NCBI RefSeq assembly: GCF_003725695.1
Contig: NZ_RJSE01000003.1
Span: 62,001-126,000 of the forward strand
Direction of reading: 5' to 3'
Length of the DNA: 64,000 nt
Origin: Nocardioides marmoriginsengisoli
Lineage (GTDB): Bacteria; Actinomycetota; Actinomycetes; Propionibacteriales; Nocardioidaceae
Each line of letters starts with the position of its first letter. Positions within the stretch are counted from its first letter, which is position 1. The notes beneath the pieces were generated by a model. The model saw only the letters and a program-made list of their open reading frames with translations. It made no database searches and was not told the DNA's origin. This document shows, piece after piece, positions 15,197 to 23,842 of the stretch. The position numbers were made by a program, and so were the translations under genes.

Positions 15197-16143
15197 CAGG
15201 GAGTGTCCTCCTCGGTCTGGTCGAGTCCGGCCAGGAACTGCTCGAACTGGGCCCCGAGCTCGTCGCCGGTCGGCAGCTCACCGGTCTCGCGCAACGCGTC
15301 GCCCAGGGCGTCGGTGCCGTCGAGCAGGTTCGGTCCCCCGGTGTGGAACGCGTCGTACTGCTGCTCCAGCCCCTCGACGACCGAGCGCACCTCGTCGGAG
15401 TCGGCGACCTGGCTGCCGATCTCGGCACGCCGCTCGGTCGCGGCCTGCTCCAGCTCGGAGGTGTCCCAGCTCAGGCCGGTCACCGCGGCCACCTGGCGGA
15501 GCATCGCCGCGGCCGCCTCCGGGTACGGGAACTGCGCCACGTAGTGCGGGATGTGCGCGACGAAGCCGGTGGCGTCGTGACCCCACTCGCCGAGCCTGAC
15601 CTCGAGCAGCGACTGCGCGCTGGACGGGATCCGGATCTCGCCGGCCCACACGTTGGTGCTGATCAGCAGCCGCTTCGCGGTGGCGTGGTTCGTCAGCTGC
15701 ACCGGCCGGGTGTGCGGTACCGCCATCGGCACCGACCCCAGCGAGACCACCAGACGGACGTCGAAGTGCTCGATCACCTGGCGCACCGCTTCGGCGAAGC
15801 CCTCCCAGCGGGAGTCCGGCTCGGGACCGCTCAGCAGCAGGAACGGCGTGTTCGCGTCGTCGTGCAGCAGCCGTACGACGAGCCGCGGCGCGTCGTAGTC
15901 GGTGTAGTGGTCCTCGAAGAAGGTCATCGGTGGGCGCCGCGCGCGGTAGTCGTAGAACTCGTCGACCTCGAAGCTGGCCACCACCCGGCTGGACGAGTTC
16001 TCCAGCAGGTCACCGGACGCGAGCCCGGACGCGTTCCCGGCATCCAGGAAGCCCTCGAGGGCGACGATCATGACCGGCCCGTCGCTGAGTCCCTCGAGCT
16101 CGGGGACGTCATCGACGATGTGCACGAAGCGTGCCTGGGTCAC
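15196..16143 (-). CDS. PAC2-family protein (proteasome-assembly-chaperone-like)
   Basis: A 315-residue soluble protein of the PAC2 family, which is widespread in actinobacteria and related to archaeal and eukaryotic proteasome chaperones; its bacterial role is not established. PAC2 features are VMIVALEGFLDAGNAS near residue 24, the segment FLLLSGPEPDSRW, and GLLWDT-like SWDTSEL near the end of the domain. The C-terminal 60 residues are acidic and probably flexible. It starts at GTG 16143 with AGGAGC upstream. The gene is coupled to tesB downstream. Confidence 0.88.
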   Translation of the reverse strand: MTQARFVHIVDDVPELEGLSDGPVMIVALEGFLDAGNASGLASGDLLENSSSRVVASFEVDEFYDYRARRPPMTFFEDHYTDYDAPRLVVRLLHDDANTPFLLLSGPEPDSRWEGFAEAVRQVIEHFDVRLVVSLGSVPMAVPHTRPVQLTNHATAKRLLISTNVWAGEIRIPSSAQSLLEVRLGEWGHDATGFVAHIPHYVAQFPYPEAAAAMLRQVAAVTGLSWDTSELEQAATERRAEIGSQVADSDEVRSVVEGLEQQYDAFHTGGPNLLDGTDALGDALRETGELPTGDELGAQFEQFLAGLDQTEEDTP

Positions 16144-16242
16144 GATTGCTCCTAAGTCGGGCGGTGCTCTGGGTCAAGCCTAGAGTCCTCAACGCCGCGG
16201 CGGCGCGCGATATGCCCGGGCGGCGGAGTGATGCGTGTCGCG

Positions 16243-17514
16243 CTACCCGTAGATGCGCAGGATCCGTCGCTCGGCCCGCCGGGCCAGCTGCGCGGAGTCG
16301 AAGCCGAGCACCCGCTGCAGCACCGGGTCCTGCTCCTCGTCGGTGACACCCTCGCCGCCGTTGTGCAGCGCGTCCATCAGCTCCCACAACCGGGCCTCGC
16401 CCTGGGTGGCGGCGATGTAGTCGCAGGCCATCCAGCTCAGTGCGTAGTTCCAGGCCTGGTCCGGGCCGTTGAAGGTCTGCGAGGAGGGAAGCTGCTCGTC
16501 GTCCCGGCGGGCGCGCTCGACGGCCACCGTCGCGATCCGGCGCTTGTCCTTCTCGATCGAGCGGGCACCGAGGTACTCGGCCAGCCCTTCGGCGAACCAG
16601 ATCGGCGCCCCGTCGTCGCGGTCCCCGACCGCCACGTGGGTGAGCTCGTGCCGGGTGATCCGGTCCAGGAACGGCTGGCCGGCCCGGACCGAGCTGGGCA
16701 GCAGGGTGAACCGGATGCCGGCGACCTCGGGCTGGCCGAGGACGGCGTACATCGGGAACGTCATCGCACCGAGGTGGTTGATGTTTCCGCCCGGGACGCC
16801 CTCGAAGGAGTTCAGCACCGCCTTCCGTCCGAAGACGTAGACCACGACCCGGCCGTCCCAGTGGAACGGCAATGCCGACTCAACGTCGTCGATGCCGTTG
16901 CCGATCACCCGGGAGAGCTCCGCCGACTGCGGCCAGGTGTCGTCGTCGTACAGCTGCAGGGTGGCGCCATCGGTACGGACGTGGATCCGGACCAGGTCCC
17001 AGGGCGCCGGGCTGGACCCGGGGAACTGCTTGCCCTTGCCGGTGATCTCGGAGATGATCACCGGCCGTCCGTCCAGCCGGGCGAAGGCGAACCCGGTGAT
17101 CCGCTTGACCGGGACCGAGTCGAAGCCCGCCAGCTGGGTGGCGACGCGGACCTGCGGGACGGACACGTGCGCTCCCCAGTCCCCGGCGCGCAGGGCGTGC
17201 GGCCACTGGGACTTGAGCACCGTGTAGTCCAGCGTCTCGATCGGGAGCGCCTGCAGGTTGGCGAAGTACCGGCGCTGGCGCTTGAGCAGGGCGTTGTCGG
17301 TCGGGTCCAGCGTCGCCAGGAACGCCTTCAGGTCTCCGTCGCGGAGGGCAGCGGAACGCGTGTCGAGAAGCTGCTGGGCCTCGTCGGCCGAGACCGCGCC
17401 GGTGGTGGCGCTGTCGCTCGGGTCGCTGTCGTCCCGGCAGCCGGTGAGCATGCCCAGGCAGAGGGCGACCACGACGACAAGCGCGGCCAGGGGCTGCCGC
17501 TGAGAGGACCGCAC
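16243..17514 (-). CDS. Lipoprotein with a peptidase-MA-like metalloprotease domain
   Basis: A 423-residue exported lipoprotein. A hydrophobic signal ends in a lipobox (MLTGC, Cys near 26). The N-terminal half resembles an NTF2-like or accessory fold (SALRDGDLKAFLATLDP). The C-terminal half carries a zinc-protease motif, HELTH in ITRHELTHVAVGD near residue 294, followed by WFAEGLAEYL with the downstream Glu, as in gluzincin-type peptidase MA-like proteins. It probably acts at the cell surface; the substrate is unknown. It starts at GTG 17514, eight bases after the dxs stop, so it is likely co-transcribed with dxs. Confidence 0.82.
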   Translation of the reverse strand: MRSSQRQPLAALVVVVALCLGMLTGCRDDSDPSDSATTGAVSADEAQQLLDTRSAALRDGDLKAFLATLDPTDNALLKRQRRYFANLQALPIETLDYTVLKSQWPHALRAGDWGAHVSVPQVRVATQLAGFDSVPVKRITGFAFARLDGRPVIISEITGKGKQFPGSSPAPWDLVRIHVRTDGATLQLYDDDTWPQSAELSRVIGNGIDDVESALPFHWDGRVVVYVFGRKAVLNSFEGVPGGNINHLGAMTFPMYAVLGQPEVAGIRFTLLPSSVRAGQPFLDRITRHELTHVAVGDRDDGAPIWFAEGLAEYLGARSIEKDKRRIATVAVERARRDDEQLPSSQTFNGPDQAWNYALSWMACDYIAATQGEARLWELMDALHNGGEGVTDEEQDPVLQRVLGFDSAQLARRAERRILRIYG

Positions 17515-17521
17515 GAACGGC

Positions 17522-19420
17522 CTAGTCGACGTCGACCAGGGGGTGACCCGCGTCCAGGGCGGTCACGTCCTCGACGATCTGGCGGGCCAGGGCCTGCGCG
17601 GTGAGACCGATCCGTTCCAGGATCGCCTCGCGCTTGGCGTGGTCGAGGAACTCCTGCGGGATGCCGTGCAGCCGGAACGGCCTCCGAACGCCTTCGTCGT
17701 TGAGCAGCTGGAGCAGGTTCGCCCCGAAGCCGCCGACCCGGCCGTTGTCCTCGACGCTCACCACCAGGCGGTGCTCGGCGGCGAGCGGGACGAGTGCGGG
17801 CTCGATCGGCTTGACCCACCGCGGATCCACCACGGTCACCCCGATGCCCTGGTCGACCAGGCGGGAGGCGACCTCGACAGCCGTAGCGGCCATCGAACCG
17901 GGAGCCACGATCAGCACGTCCTTGTCACCACGGCGGACCAGGACGTCGGCGTCGCCGACCTTGAACTGGGCCGGGATGTCCTGCTCCGGCGGGGCGCCCT
18001 TCGGTAGCCGGACGATCGTCGGAGCGTCCTCGACGGCGACGGCCTCCCGGAGCAGCTCACGGACCCGCGCGCCGTCGCGCGGCGCCGCGAGCCGCAGGCC
18101 GGGAACGACCTGGAAGATCGACATGTCCCACATGCCGTTGTGGCTGGCGCCGTCGTCGCCGGTCACGCCGGCGCGGTCGGTGACGAAGGTGACACCGCAC
18201 TTGTGCAGGGCCACGTCCATCAGGACCTGGTCGAAGGCCCGGTTCATGAAGGTCGCGTAGATGGCGACGACCGGGTGCAGGCCACCCATCGCCAGGCCGG
18301 CCGCGCTGGTGACCGCGTGCTGCTCGGCGATGCCGACGTCGAAGGTCCGGTCCGGGAACCGCGCGGCGAAGCGGTCCAACCCGACCGGGTACAGCATCGC
18401 GGCGGTGATCGCGACGACGTCCTGGCGCTCCTCGCCGATCTTCACGATCTCGTCGGAGAAGAAGTCGGTCCAGATCCGGCCCTTGGGCATCGGCGCGCCG
18501 GTCTCCGGGTCCATCGGCCCGACCTGGTGCATCTGGTCGTTCTCGTTGCGCTCAGCCGGGTGGTAGCCGAAGCCCTTCTGGGTGATCACGTGCACGATCA
18601 CCGGGCCGCCGAACCGCTTGGCCTGCACCAGCGCCTGCTCGACGGCCGGCCGGTCGTGGCCGTCGATCGGGCCGACGTACTTCAGGCCGAGGTCCTCGAA
18701 GAGGCCCTGCGGCGCCAGTGCGTCCTTCATGCCCTTCTTCATCGCGTGCAGCGCGTCGTAGACCGCCGGGCCGACACCGCGGACGCCGTTGAGCTTGCGC
18801 TTGACCTGGTCGAGCACCTGCTCGTACCGGGGGTTGGTCCGGAGGGTCGTCAGGTGGCCGGCGAGGCCGCCGACCGTGGGCTGGTACGAGCGGCCGTTGT
18901 CGTTGACGACCATCACCAGGGAGCGGTCCTTGCCGACGGCGATGTTGTTCAGCGCCTCCCAAGCCATCCCGCCGGTCAGCGCCCCGTCACCGATCACCGC
19001 GACCACGTGCCGGTCCTCGCCGCGGATCGCGTAGGCCTTGGCCAGCCCGTCGGCGTAGGACAGCGACGTGGAGGCGTGCGAGTTCTCGACCAGGTCGTGG
19101 TCGGACTCGGCGCGGCTCGGGTAGCCGGAGAGCCCGCCCTCGGTGCGCAACGAGTCGAACTCCGGCGCCCGGCCGGTGAGCATCTTGTGCACGTAGGCCT
19201 GGTGGCCGGTGTCGAAGACGACCTTGTCACGCGGCGAGTCGAAGACCCGGTGGATCGCCAGGGTCAGTTCGACGACACCGAGGTTCGGGCCGAGGTGGCC
19301 GCCGCGGGGAGCACAGGTGCGGACCAGCTCGTCGCGGATCTCGGTCGCCAGCTCGTCGAGCTGGCGATCGTCGAGCCGGCGCAGGTCCTGCGGTCCGGTG
19401 ATCGCGTCAAGGTGCCCCAA
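17522..19420 (-). CDS. dxs: 1-deoxy-D-xylulose-5-phosphate synthase
   Basis: A 632-residue thiamine-diphosphate enzyme that condenses pyruvate and glyceraldehyde-3-phosphate in the first step of the MEP isoprenoid pathway. Diagnostic segments are [15 protein letters not shown] near residue 70, [17 protein letters not shown] near 143 (the GDG thiamine motif), the pyrimidine-domain [10 protein letters not shown] near 362, and the C-terminal transketolase domain. Length is normal. The start is TTG 19420 (MGHLDAI), with AAGGCAGG upstream. The metalloprotease lipoprotein follows after eight bases. It is the main source of isoprenoid precursors for this lipid-rich lineage. Confidence 0.95.
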   Translation of the reverse strand: MGHLDAITGPQDLRRLDDRQLDELATEIRDELVRTCAPRGGHLGPNLGVVELTLAIHRVFDSPRDKVVFDTGHQAYVHKMLTGRAPEFDSLRTEGGLSGYPSRAESDHDLVENSHASTSLSYADGLAKAYAIRGEDRHVVAVIGDGALTGGMAWEALNNIAVGKDRSLVMVVNDNGRSYQPTVGGLAGHLTTLRTNPRYEQVLDQVKRKLNGVRGVGPAVYDALHAMKKGMKDALAPQGLFEDLGLKYVGPIDGHDRPAVEQALVQAKRFGGPVIVHVITQKGFGYHPAERNENDQMHQVGPMDPETGAPMPKGRIWTDFFSDEIVKIGEERQDVVAITAAMLYPVGLDRFAARFPDRTFDVGIAEQHAVTSAAGLAMGGLHPVVAIYATFMNRAFDQVLMDVALHKCGVTFVTDRAGVTGDDGASHNGMWDMSIFQVVPGLRLAAPRDGARVRELLREAVAVEDAPTIVRLPKGAPPEQDIPAQFKVGDADVLVRRGDKDVLIVAPGSMAATAVEVASRLVDQGIGVTVVDPRWVKPIEPALVPLAAEHRLVVSVEDNGRVGGFGANLLQLLNDEGVRRPFRLHGIPQEFLDHAKREAILERIGLTAQALARQIVEDVTALDAGHPLVDVD

Positions 19421-19477
19421 TGCCCTGCCTTCCCCGGTTTCGTCGATCGGTGCTGTCGATCAGTGCTTCGGAGAAGT

Positions 19478-20416
19478 CTAGTCCGCCCCGAGTGAGATCA
19501 CCGCAACCGCTGGCTCGTGGAGGCTGCCGAGCCAGAGCCGGCCGTCGTGCTCGCGGACGCCGGTGACCATGTGGAAGCCGCCCACCTCGCCGCTCACGTC
19601 GTGGACCAGGGTGCCGCTGTCGTCGTACGCCATCGCCCGGACCGTCTGCCGGGGCTTGGGCTGCAACGCCTCCGGGATCGCGGTGACCGCCTTGCGCAGC
19701 GCCATCGGCCCGCGGCGGATCCGTTCGACCAGCGGGTCCACCGGTGAGGCGATACTGACCCAGATCAGTCCGTCCGACCCGCGGGCGATGTTGTCGGGGT
19801 AGCCCGGGAGGTCGGTGCAGAGGAAGTCGCGTTCCCCCGCTCGCTCGCCGGTCAGCCAGAGCCGGGCCACCGTACGGGCACCGCTCTCGGCGACAGCGAC
19901 GTACGACTCGTCCGCCGCGAGCGCCACACCGTTGGCGAAGGCCAACCCGTCCAGGCCCTGCTCGACGACGCCGTTCGCGCGCAGGCAGAAGAGCCGTCCG
20001 GTGCGGGTGTGCTGGACGAAGTCGTTCTTCCACTTCTCGATGCCGAAGACGGTTGAGGAGTCGGAGAACCAGATGTCGCCGTTGCGCGCGACCGCGGCGT
20101 TGTTGCAGAACACCAGCGGGCGACCCTCGACGGCGTCCACGAGCGTCTCCAGTGCGCCGGTCCGCAGCTTCATCGCGAGCAGCCCGTGGTGGGCGTCGGC
20201 GATCAGGAGACGGTCGGAACCGAGCAGCTCGATCCCCAGCGGCCGACCGCCGGTGCTGCCGATCAGGTCGACCCCGCCGCCGTCGGGACGGACCGCGAAG
20301 ATGCTGCCGTCCTCGGTGCCGGTGAAGACCAGGCCGTTGTCGGCGACCACCACGTCCTCGGCACCGTACGACGGCACCGGGTGGACGGCGACCGGGAGCA
20401 GGCGGGGCTCGGTCAT
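19478..20416 (-). CDS. SMP-30/gluconolactonase/strictosidine-synthase-like beta-propeller protein
   Basis: A 312-residue predicted six-bladed propeller. Family marks include EDVVVADNGLVFTGTEDG near residue 20, GRPLGIEL, ANGVALAADESYVAVAESG near 155 and DLPGYPDNIARGSDGLIWVS near 190, where Asn and Asp normally bind a metal. These proteins hydrolyse lactones or related esters, but the substrate here is unknown. There is no signal peptide. ATG 20416 overlaps the stop of the upstream Nudix gene by four bases, so they are translationally coupled. Confidence 0.85.
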   Translation of the reverse strand: MTEPRLLPVAVHPVPSYGAEDVVVADNGLVFTGTEDGSIFAVRPDGGGVDLIGSTGGRPLGIELLGSDRLLIADAHHGLLAMKLRTGALETLVDAVEGRPLVFCNNAAVARNGDIWFSDSSTVFGIEKWKNDFVQHTRTGRLFCLRANGVVEQGLDGLAFANGVALAADESYVAVAESGARTVARLWLTGERAGERDFLCTDLPGYPDNIARGSDGLIWVSIASPVDPLVERIRRGPMALRKAVTAIPEALQPKPRQTVRAMAYDDSGTLVHDVSGEVGGFHMVTGVREHDGRLWLGSLHEPAVAVISLGAD

Positions 20417-20850
20417 CGGGTGCTCCTCAGTGAGCGGTAGAGGTCGGAGCCGAGGAAGTCGGGGACGAAGTGCCGCGACGAGCCGGCGAGGTCGAGCCCG
20501 GCGACGCGCTCCGGATCGACGAAGACGATCTGCCGGCCCTCGCCGACCACGATGTCGGCATCGGCCAGGTCGACCGCGGCGGCGAAGATCCGGTAGTGGC
20601 CGTGGTGCCCGTCCGGGTAGGTGTACTCGGCGTCCCGCCAGAGCGTCAGCGAACCGGGAGGCAGGTCGATCCCGGTCTCCTCGGCGAGCTCGCGGTAGGC
20701 AGCCGGCTCGAAGTCCTCGTCGTCCTCGACGTGCCCACCGGGCATGCCCCACTGGTTCGCCGCCCGGGGCGCGTGCTCGTCACGCTCCTGGAGCAGCACC
20801 CAGCCGCGGCGGTCGATCAGCAGCAGGACGGCGAGTCGGGTGGGGATCAC
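20413..20850 (-). CDS. Nudix hydrolase
   Basis: A 145-residue Nudix protein. The box GX5EX7REUXEEXGU is intact (GHVEDDE near residue 39, then RELAEETGI), preceded by WGMPGG. It hydrolyses a nucleoside-diphosphate-linked substrate; the small size and MutT-like layout do not tell which. GTG 20850 is the start. It is coupled to the propeller gene downstream and follows the 143-residue gene by 21 bases, so all belong to one leftward unit. Confidence 0.9.
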   Translation of the reverse strand: MIPTRLAVLLLIDRRGWVLLQERDEHAPRAANQWGMPGGHVEDDEDFEPAAYRELAEETGIDLPPGSLTLWRDAEYTYPDGHHGHYRIFAAAVDLADADIVVGEGRQIVFVDPERVAGLDLAGSSRHFVPDFLGSDLYRSLRSTR

Positions 20851-20871
20851 CCGGCCACTCTGGCAGAGAGT

Positions 20872-21303
20872 TCAGACCGCGTCGGACAGCCGCGCGGCGT
20901 ACCGCTGACCGCGGAGCGCGTCCTCGACCAGGCCGACCGCGCGCCGGGTGCTGATCAGCCGGGCGCCCTCGTACTGCCAGACGTCGACCGCCGCGGCGAC
21001 CTCGGCGTGCGAGGCAATGTCCCGGAGCAGGCCGCGGACCTCGCTGAGACCGCGCTGGACCGCGGCCTGACCCGCCTCGACGTGCAGCACCGCGAACCGG
21101 GCCAGGATGGCCGGATGCCGGCGCAGTCCGGGATAGCCGCGGTACTCCGGCGGGCAGATGTCGAGCAGCCAGTTGGTGGCGGTGCGTTCCCAGTCCGGGG
21201 TGCCCGGAGGCCGGACCTGGCTGGGCCAGCCCGGCGGCGCGACCGTGGAACCGGCCGGGACGGACTGCGGGACGGGCGCGGGGTCGGGTCGAGGATGGAA
21301 CAT
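20872..21303 (-). CDS. Conserved hypothetical protein, 143 residues
   Basis: No named family was recognised. The product has a proline-rich N-terminal 40 residues (PDPAPVPQSVPAGSTVAPPG) followed by a helical region with TNWLLDICPPEYRGYPGLRR, AILARFAVLHVEAG and a C-terminal stretch rich in Arg and Ala. There is no signal peptide or membrane segment. ATG 21303 lies 32 bases after the tetR stop. Codon bias matches the neighbours, so it is a real gene. The position between a TetR regulator and a Nudix hydrolase suggests it belongs to that regulator's transcript. Confidence 0.75.
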   Translation of the reverse strand: MFHPRPDPAPVPQSVPAGSTVAPPGWPSQVRPPGTPDWERTATNWLLDICPPEYRGYPGLRRHPAILARFAVLHVEAGQAAVQRGLSEVRGLLRDIASHAEVAAAVDVWQYEGARLISTRRAVGLVEDALRGQRYAARLSDAV

Positions 21304-21335
21304 GCGCTCATCTTCGCACAGGTGTTCGAACGAAT

Positions 21336-21959
21336 CTAGCGCAGCGCGCCGAGCACTCCCTGGATCGTGCGCACCAGCCGCTCGGTGTCGAAGCGATCCG
21401 GATCGGTCAGCAGGATCCGGCCGAAGTGCTCGAGGATCGCCAGCAGCGCGTGCGCCATCACCTCGGCGTCGAGGTCGGGTCCGCCGCGCAGGACCAGGCC
21501 CACCTCGAGCAGGCCGGTGACCTGGGTCAGGAAGTTCTGGCGGTCCGCCTCGATCCGGCTCCGCACCTGCTCGGGCATGCCCGCGGGCGCCAGCAGGATC
21601 GGCTGCCAGGTGAGCGGGTTCGACCGGACCGTCTCGATCATCCGGCGCGCGGTGTCGGCGACCAGCCGGTCCGGGTCGGTGAGGTCGGGTTCGGGCGGGA
21701 GCGCGGCGGCGAGCTGGGCGAGAGCGCGCTCCTGCTGGCGGTCGAGCAGGCTGCCCAGCAGGTCGCGGAGGTCGTCGAAGACGCCGTAGACCACCGGCCG
21801 GGTCACACCGGCCTCCTTGGCGATCGCGTCGATGGTGACCGCGTCGTACCCGTCCCGCACGATGATCGTCAGGGCGGCGTCGAGCAGCTGCTCGCGCCGG
21901 ACGCCGGCGGGCACCCGCGCGGCGTACGGGCGGCGTGCGCCGACTTTGCTGGAACTCAC
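21336..21959 (-). CDS. TetR-family regulator, probable repressor of the divergent oxygenase gene
   Basis: A 207-residue TetR protein. The helix-turn-helix is in the first 65 residues (IDAIAKEAGVTRPVVYGVFD). It starts at GTG 21959. The 47-base gap to the divergent oxygenase gene holds a nearly perfect 26-base palindrome, strongly suggesting that this protein represses both genes. The leftward transcript continues into the 143-residue gene, Nudix and propeller genes. The ligand is unknown. Confidence 0.9.
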   Translation of the reverse strand: MSSSKVGARRPYAARVPAGVRREQLLDAALTIIVRDGYDAVTIDAIAKEAGVTRPVVYGVFDDLRDLLGSLLDRQQERALAQLAAALPPEPDLTDPDRLVADTARRMIETVRSNPLTWQPILLAPAGMPEQVRSRIEADRQNFLTQVTGLLEVGLVLRGGPDLDAEVMAHALLAILEHFGRILLTDPDRFDTERLVRTIQGVLGALR

Positions 21960-21976
21960 CGGGGCAGCCTATTGCA

Positions 21977-22002
21977 CAATTGCTACACACGTGTAGTAAT
22001 TG
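21977..22002. promoter_or_regulatory. 26-bp TetR-type operator over divergent promoters
   Basis: Arms CAATTGCTACAC (21977-21988) and GTGTAGTAATTG (21991-22002) pair at 11 of 12 positions around a two-base centre. The right arm contains AGTAAT ending six bases before the ATG at 22007, so the operator covers the -10 box and start region of a probably leaderless mRNA. Confidence 0.8.
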
Positions 22003-22006
22003 GCTC

Positions 22007-23095
22007 ATGGCACTCCCCGCACTCCTCCGCACGCCGGAGATCACCCCGCACGAGGACTACGGCTTCTTCGGTCCGGACTCGGTCACGTGGAAGGTCTGGA
22101 GCTATCCGACCTCCCTCACCGTCGGCTTCCAGCGCGCCGTCGTCATCGAGGAGCTCGATCCGGCCCTCGTGGCCGCGGTCGACAAGACCCAGGGCATCTA
22201 CGCCCGGCCGCGCACCCGGTACGACCGGACGCTGCGCTACTTCGCGATGGTCGCCTTCGCCGACACCCGGTCGACGTCGCAGGTCGCCGACGTCTTGGTC
22301 AAGGTGCACTCCAAGGCCGTCGGCACCGACCCCGTCACCGGACGCCGGTACGACGCCAACGACCCGGACTCGCAGCTCTGGATCCAGCTCACCGGCTGGC
22401 ACTCGATCCTCAAGGCCTACGAGATGTACGGCCCCGGCAAGCTGAGCGAGGCCGAGGAGCGCCAGTACTGGGCCGAGTGCGCCGTAGCCGCCGAGCTGCA
22501 GACCTGCTCCCCCGACGACATCCCGCGCACCCGCGACGAGCTGCGCGCGTACTACGACCGGATGCGGCCGGAGCTGATCGGCTCCGGGATCGCGAAGAAG
22601 GCGATGCACCACCTCCTCGACGCGTCGGTAATGCTGCCCGAGATGCCGCGGATCTTCGCGCCGGCGAACTGGGTCGTCGGCCGCACCCTGCGGGCGGCCA
22701 CGATCGCGACGATGCCGCGCTGGATGCGCGAGCTCGGCGGGATCAAGCAGTCCCGGCTCGTCGACCTGGCCGTCGTCCCGGTCATGAAGATCGCCTTCCT
22801 CCTGGCGAACCTGAACAAGCGGGTCAAGCTGGAGCTGCTCGGCTTCCTCTCACCGATGACCAAGCCGGTCGTCGCGCCGATCTTCTACGGGGTGCCGCCG
22901 ACCGAGCCGGTCGTGCGGACTCCCGCCGAGGCCCGCGAGCTCTACGGGTACGACAAACCCGCCGAGGCGCACCTTGAGCTGCGGGCCCGCCAGGCCGCCA
23001 AGGTCTTCGACGAGGGCGTCGCGCCGAGCGAGGAGGGCATCATCGAGTCCGAGCCGATCCTGGGCCGGACCGGCCTGGAGGTCGCGACCGCCTGA
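22007..23095 (+). CDS. MpaB/DUF2236-family oxygenase-like protein
   Basis: A 362-residue protein of the MpaB (DUF2236) family, which includes latex-clearing rubber oxygenase relatives and fungal MpaB. Family marks are EDYGFFGPDSVTWKV near the N-terminus, RTLRYFAMVAFADT near residue 70, VKVHSKAVG near 95 (histidine candidate for heme binding) and LWIQLTGWHSILKAYE near 125. There is no signal peptide. The substrate is unknown; a hydrophobic or isoprenoid compound would suit the family. It is controlled by the divergent TetR gene through the 26-base operator and ends in a strong terminator. Confidence 0.85.
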   Translation: MALPALLRTPEITPHEDYGFFGPDSVTWKVWSYPTSLTVGFQRAVVIEELDPALVAAVDKTQGIYARPRTRYDRTLRYFAMVAFADTRSTSQVADVLVKVHSKAVGTDPVTGRRYDANDPDSQLWIQLTGWHSILKAYEMYGPGKLSEAEERQYWAECAVAAELQTCSPDDIPRTRDELRAYYDRMRPELIGSGIAKKAMHHLLDASVMLPEMPRIFAPANWVVGRTLRAATIATMPRWMRELGGIKQSRLVDLAVVPVMKIAFLLANLNKRVKLELLGFLSPMTKPVVAPIFYGVPPTEPVVRTPAEARELYGYDKPAEAHLELRARQAAKVFDEGVAPSEEGIIESEPILGRTGLEVATA

Positions 23096-23110
23096 TCCCC
23101 CGTTGCCGCC

Positions 23111-23142
23111 GAACCGGTTCTGCCTCCGGGCAGAACCGGTTC
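23111..23142 (+). terminator. Rho-independent terminator of the MpaB-like gene
   Basis: GAACCGGTTCTGCC (23111-23124) pairs perfectly with GGCAGAACCGGTTC (23129-23142) across a TCCG tetraloop, followed by TGCTTTT. It lies 15 bases after the stop. Confidence 0.9.
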
Positions 23143-23146
23143 TGCT

Positions 23147-23323
23147 TTTCGTGAGAACAAGTTCCAGACAATATCGACCAATACGGACCTAATCGGACTA
23201 GAAAGTTAGACCAGTTGGCATTTCAACTGGACCAGTCCACCGATATCGAGTCATGAAACCGAATGTTCCCCGTTCCTCTGCCGAAGGATCGAACACGAGC
23301 CAACTCAGGACAGGGACACGACC
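23147..23323 (+). promoter_or_regulatory. AT-richer upstream region of the ssgA-like gene
   Basis: This stretch is clearly lower in GC than its surroundings, as expected for a regulated promoter. It holds an inverted repeat CCAGTTG (23211-23217) / CAACTGG (23224-23230) and several GGAC/GACC words. AGGACAGGGA gives the ribosome site before ATG 23324. No regulator is assigned. Confidence 0.4.
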
Positions 23324-23746
23324 ATGGACAGCAAGCTCACCACCAAGGTCAGCACGACGGCGGTTCAGATCGCTGCCGCCGACACCGAGCAGGACCACGA
23401 CCTCTCGGCCGAGTTCAACTACAACCCTGCGGACCCGTGGGCGGTCACGATGACCCTCAACGCCGACGGTGGCCCGGTCGTCTGGACGTTCGCCCGCGAC
23501 CTGCTCCTCGAGGGCCAGTACGAGCCCACCGGCGACGGCGACGTGCACGTCTGGCCCTGCCTGAGCCCGAGCGGCGAGGCCGTCGTGATCGTCGAGCTCG
23601 ACTCGCCGTCCGGCGAGACCCTGCTGCAGTTCCCGACGCGCGCCGTCCAGGACTTCATCTACGCCTCGCTCGAGACGGTCCCGCTGGGCAGCGAGAACGT
23701 CGACGTCGACGCCTGGCTCGACCAGCTCCTGGCGTCCGACGCCTGA
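23324..23746 (+). CDS. SsgA-like protein (SALP; SsgB-type division/sporulation regulator)
   Basis: A 140-residue SsgA/SsgB-family protein, found only in actinobacteria, where SsgB guides FtsZ placement in Streptomyces. Typical segments are FNYNPADPWAVTM near residue 31, WTFARDLLLEGQ near 54, GDGDVHVWPC near 70 and LLQFPTRAVQDFI near 98. A single copy in a probably non-sporulating relative would suggest a general cell-division role. It stands alone between two terminators, with an AT-richer upstream region pointing to its own promoter. Confidence 0.92.
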   Translation: MDSKLTTKVSTTAVQIAAADTEQDHDLSAEFNYNPADPWAVTMTLNADGGPVVWTFARDLLLEGQYEPTGDGDVHVWPCLSPSGEAVVIVELDSPSGETLLQFPTRAVQDFIYASLETVPLGSENVDVDAWLDQLLASDA

Positions 23747-23803
23747 GCAACCGGACTACCCGGCTTCTGGGAGGGAGACGGGGTCCGTCGGAGACGACGG
23801 ACG

Positions 23804-23839
23804 TGCAACTGAGCCGCACTGGGGAGCGGCTCAGTTTGC
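23804..23839. terminator. Bidirectional terminator, ssgA-like / ABC exporter
   Basis: AACTGAGCCGC (23807-23817) pairs with GCGGCTCAGTT (23826-23836) over an eight-base loop; the helix can extend by TGCA/TGCA with a one-base bulge. It lies between convergent genes, four bases from the permease stop. Confidence 0.8.
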
Positions 23840-23842
23840 ATT

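Noticed and set aside
13155-15428. Long minus-strand frame spanning fabG4, htdX and tesB
   Set aside because: It crosses three supported genes in different frames and resembles none of them. It is a GC-skew artefact.
23154-23163. GAACAAGTTC as a possible LexA (SOS) box
   Set aside because: Actinobacterial LexA boxes need four bases between GAAC and GTTC; here there are two.
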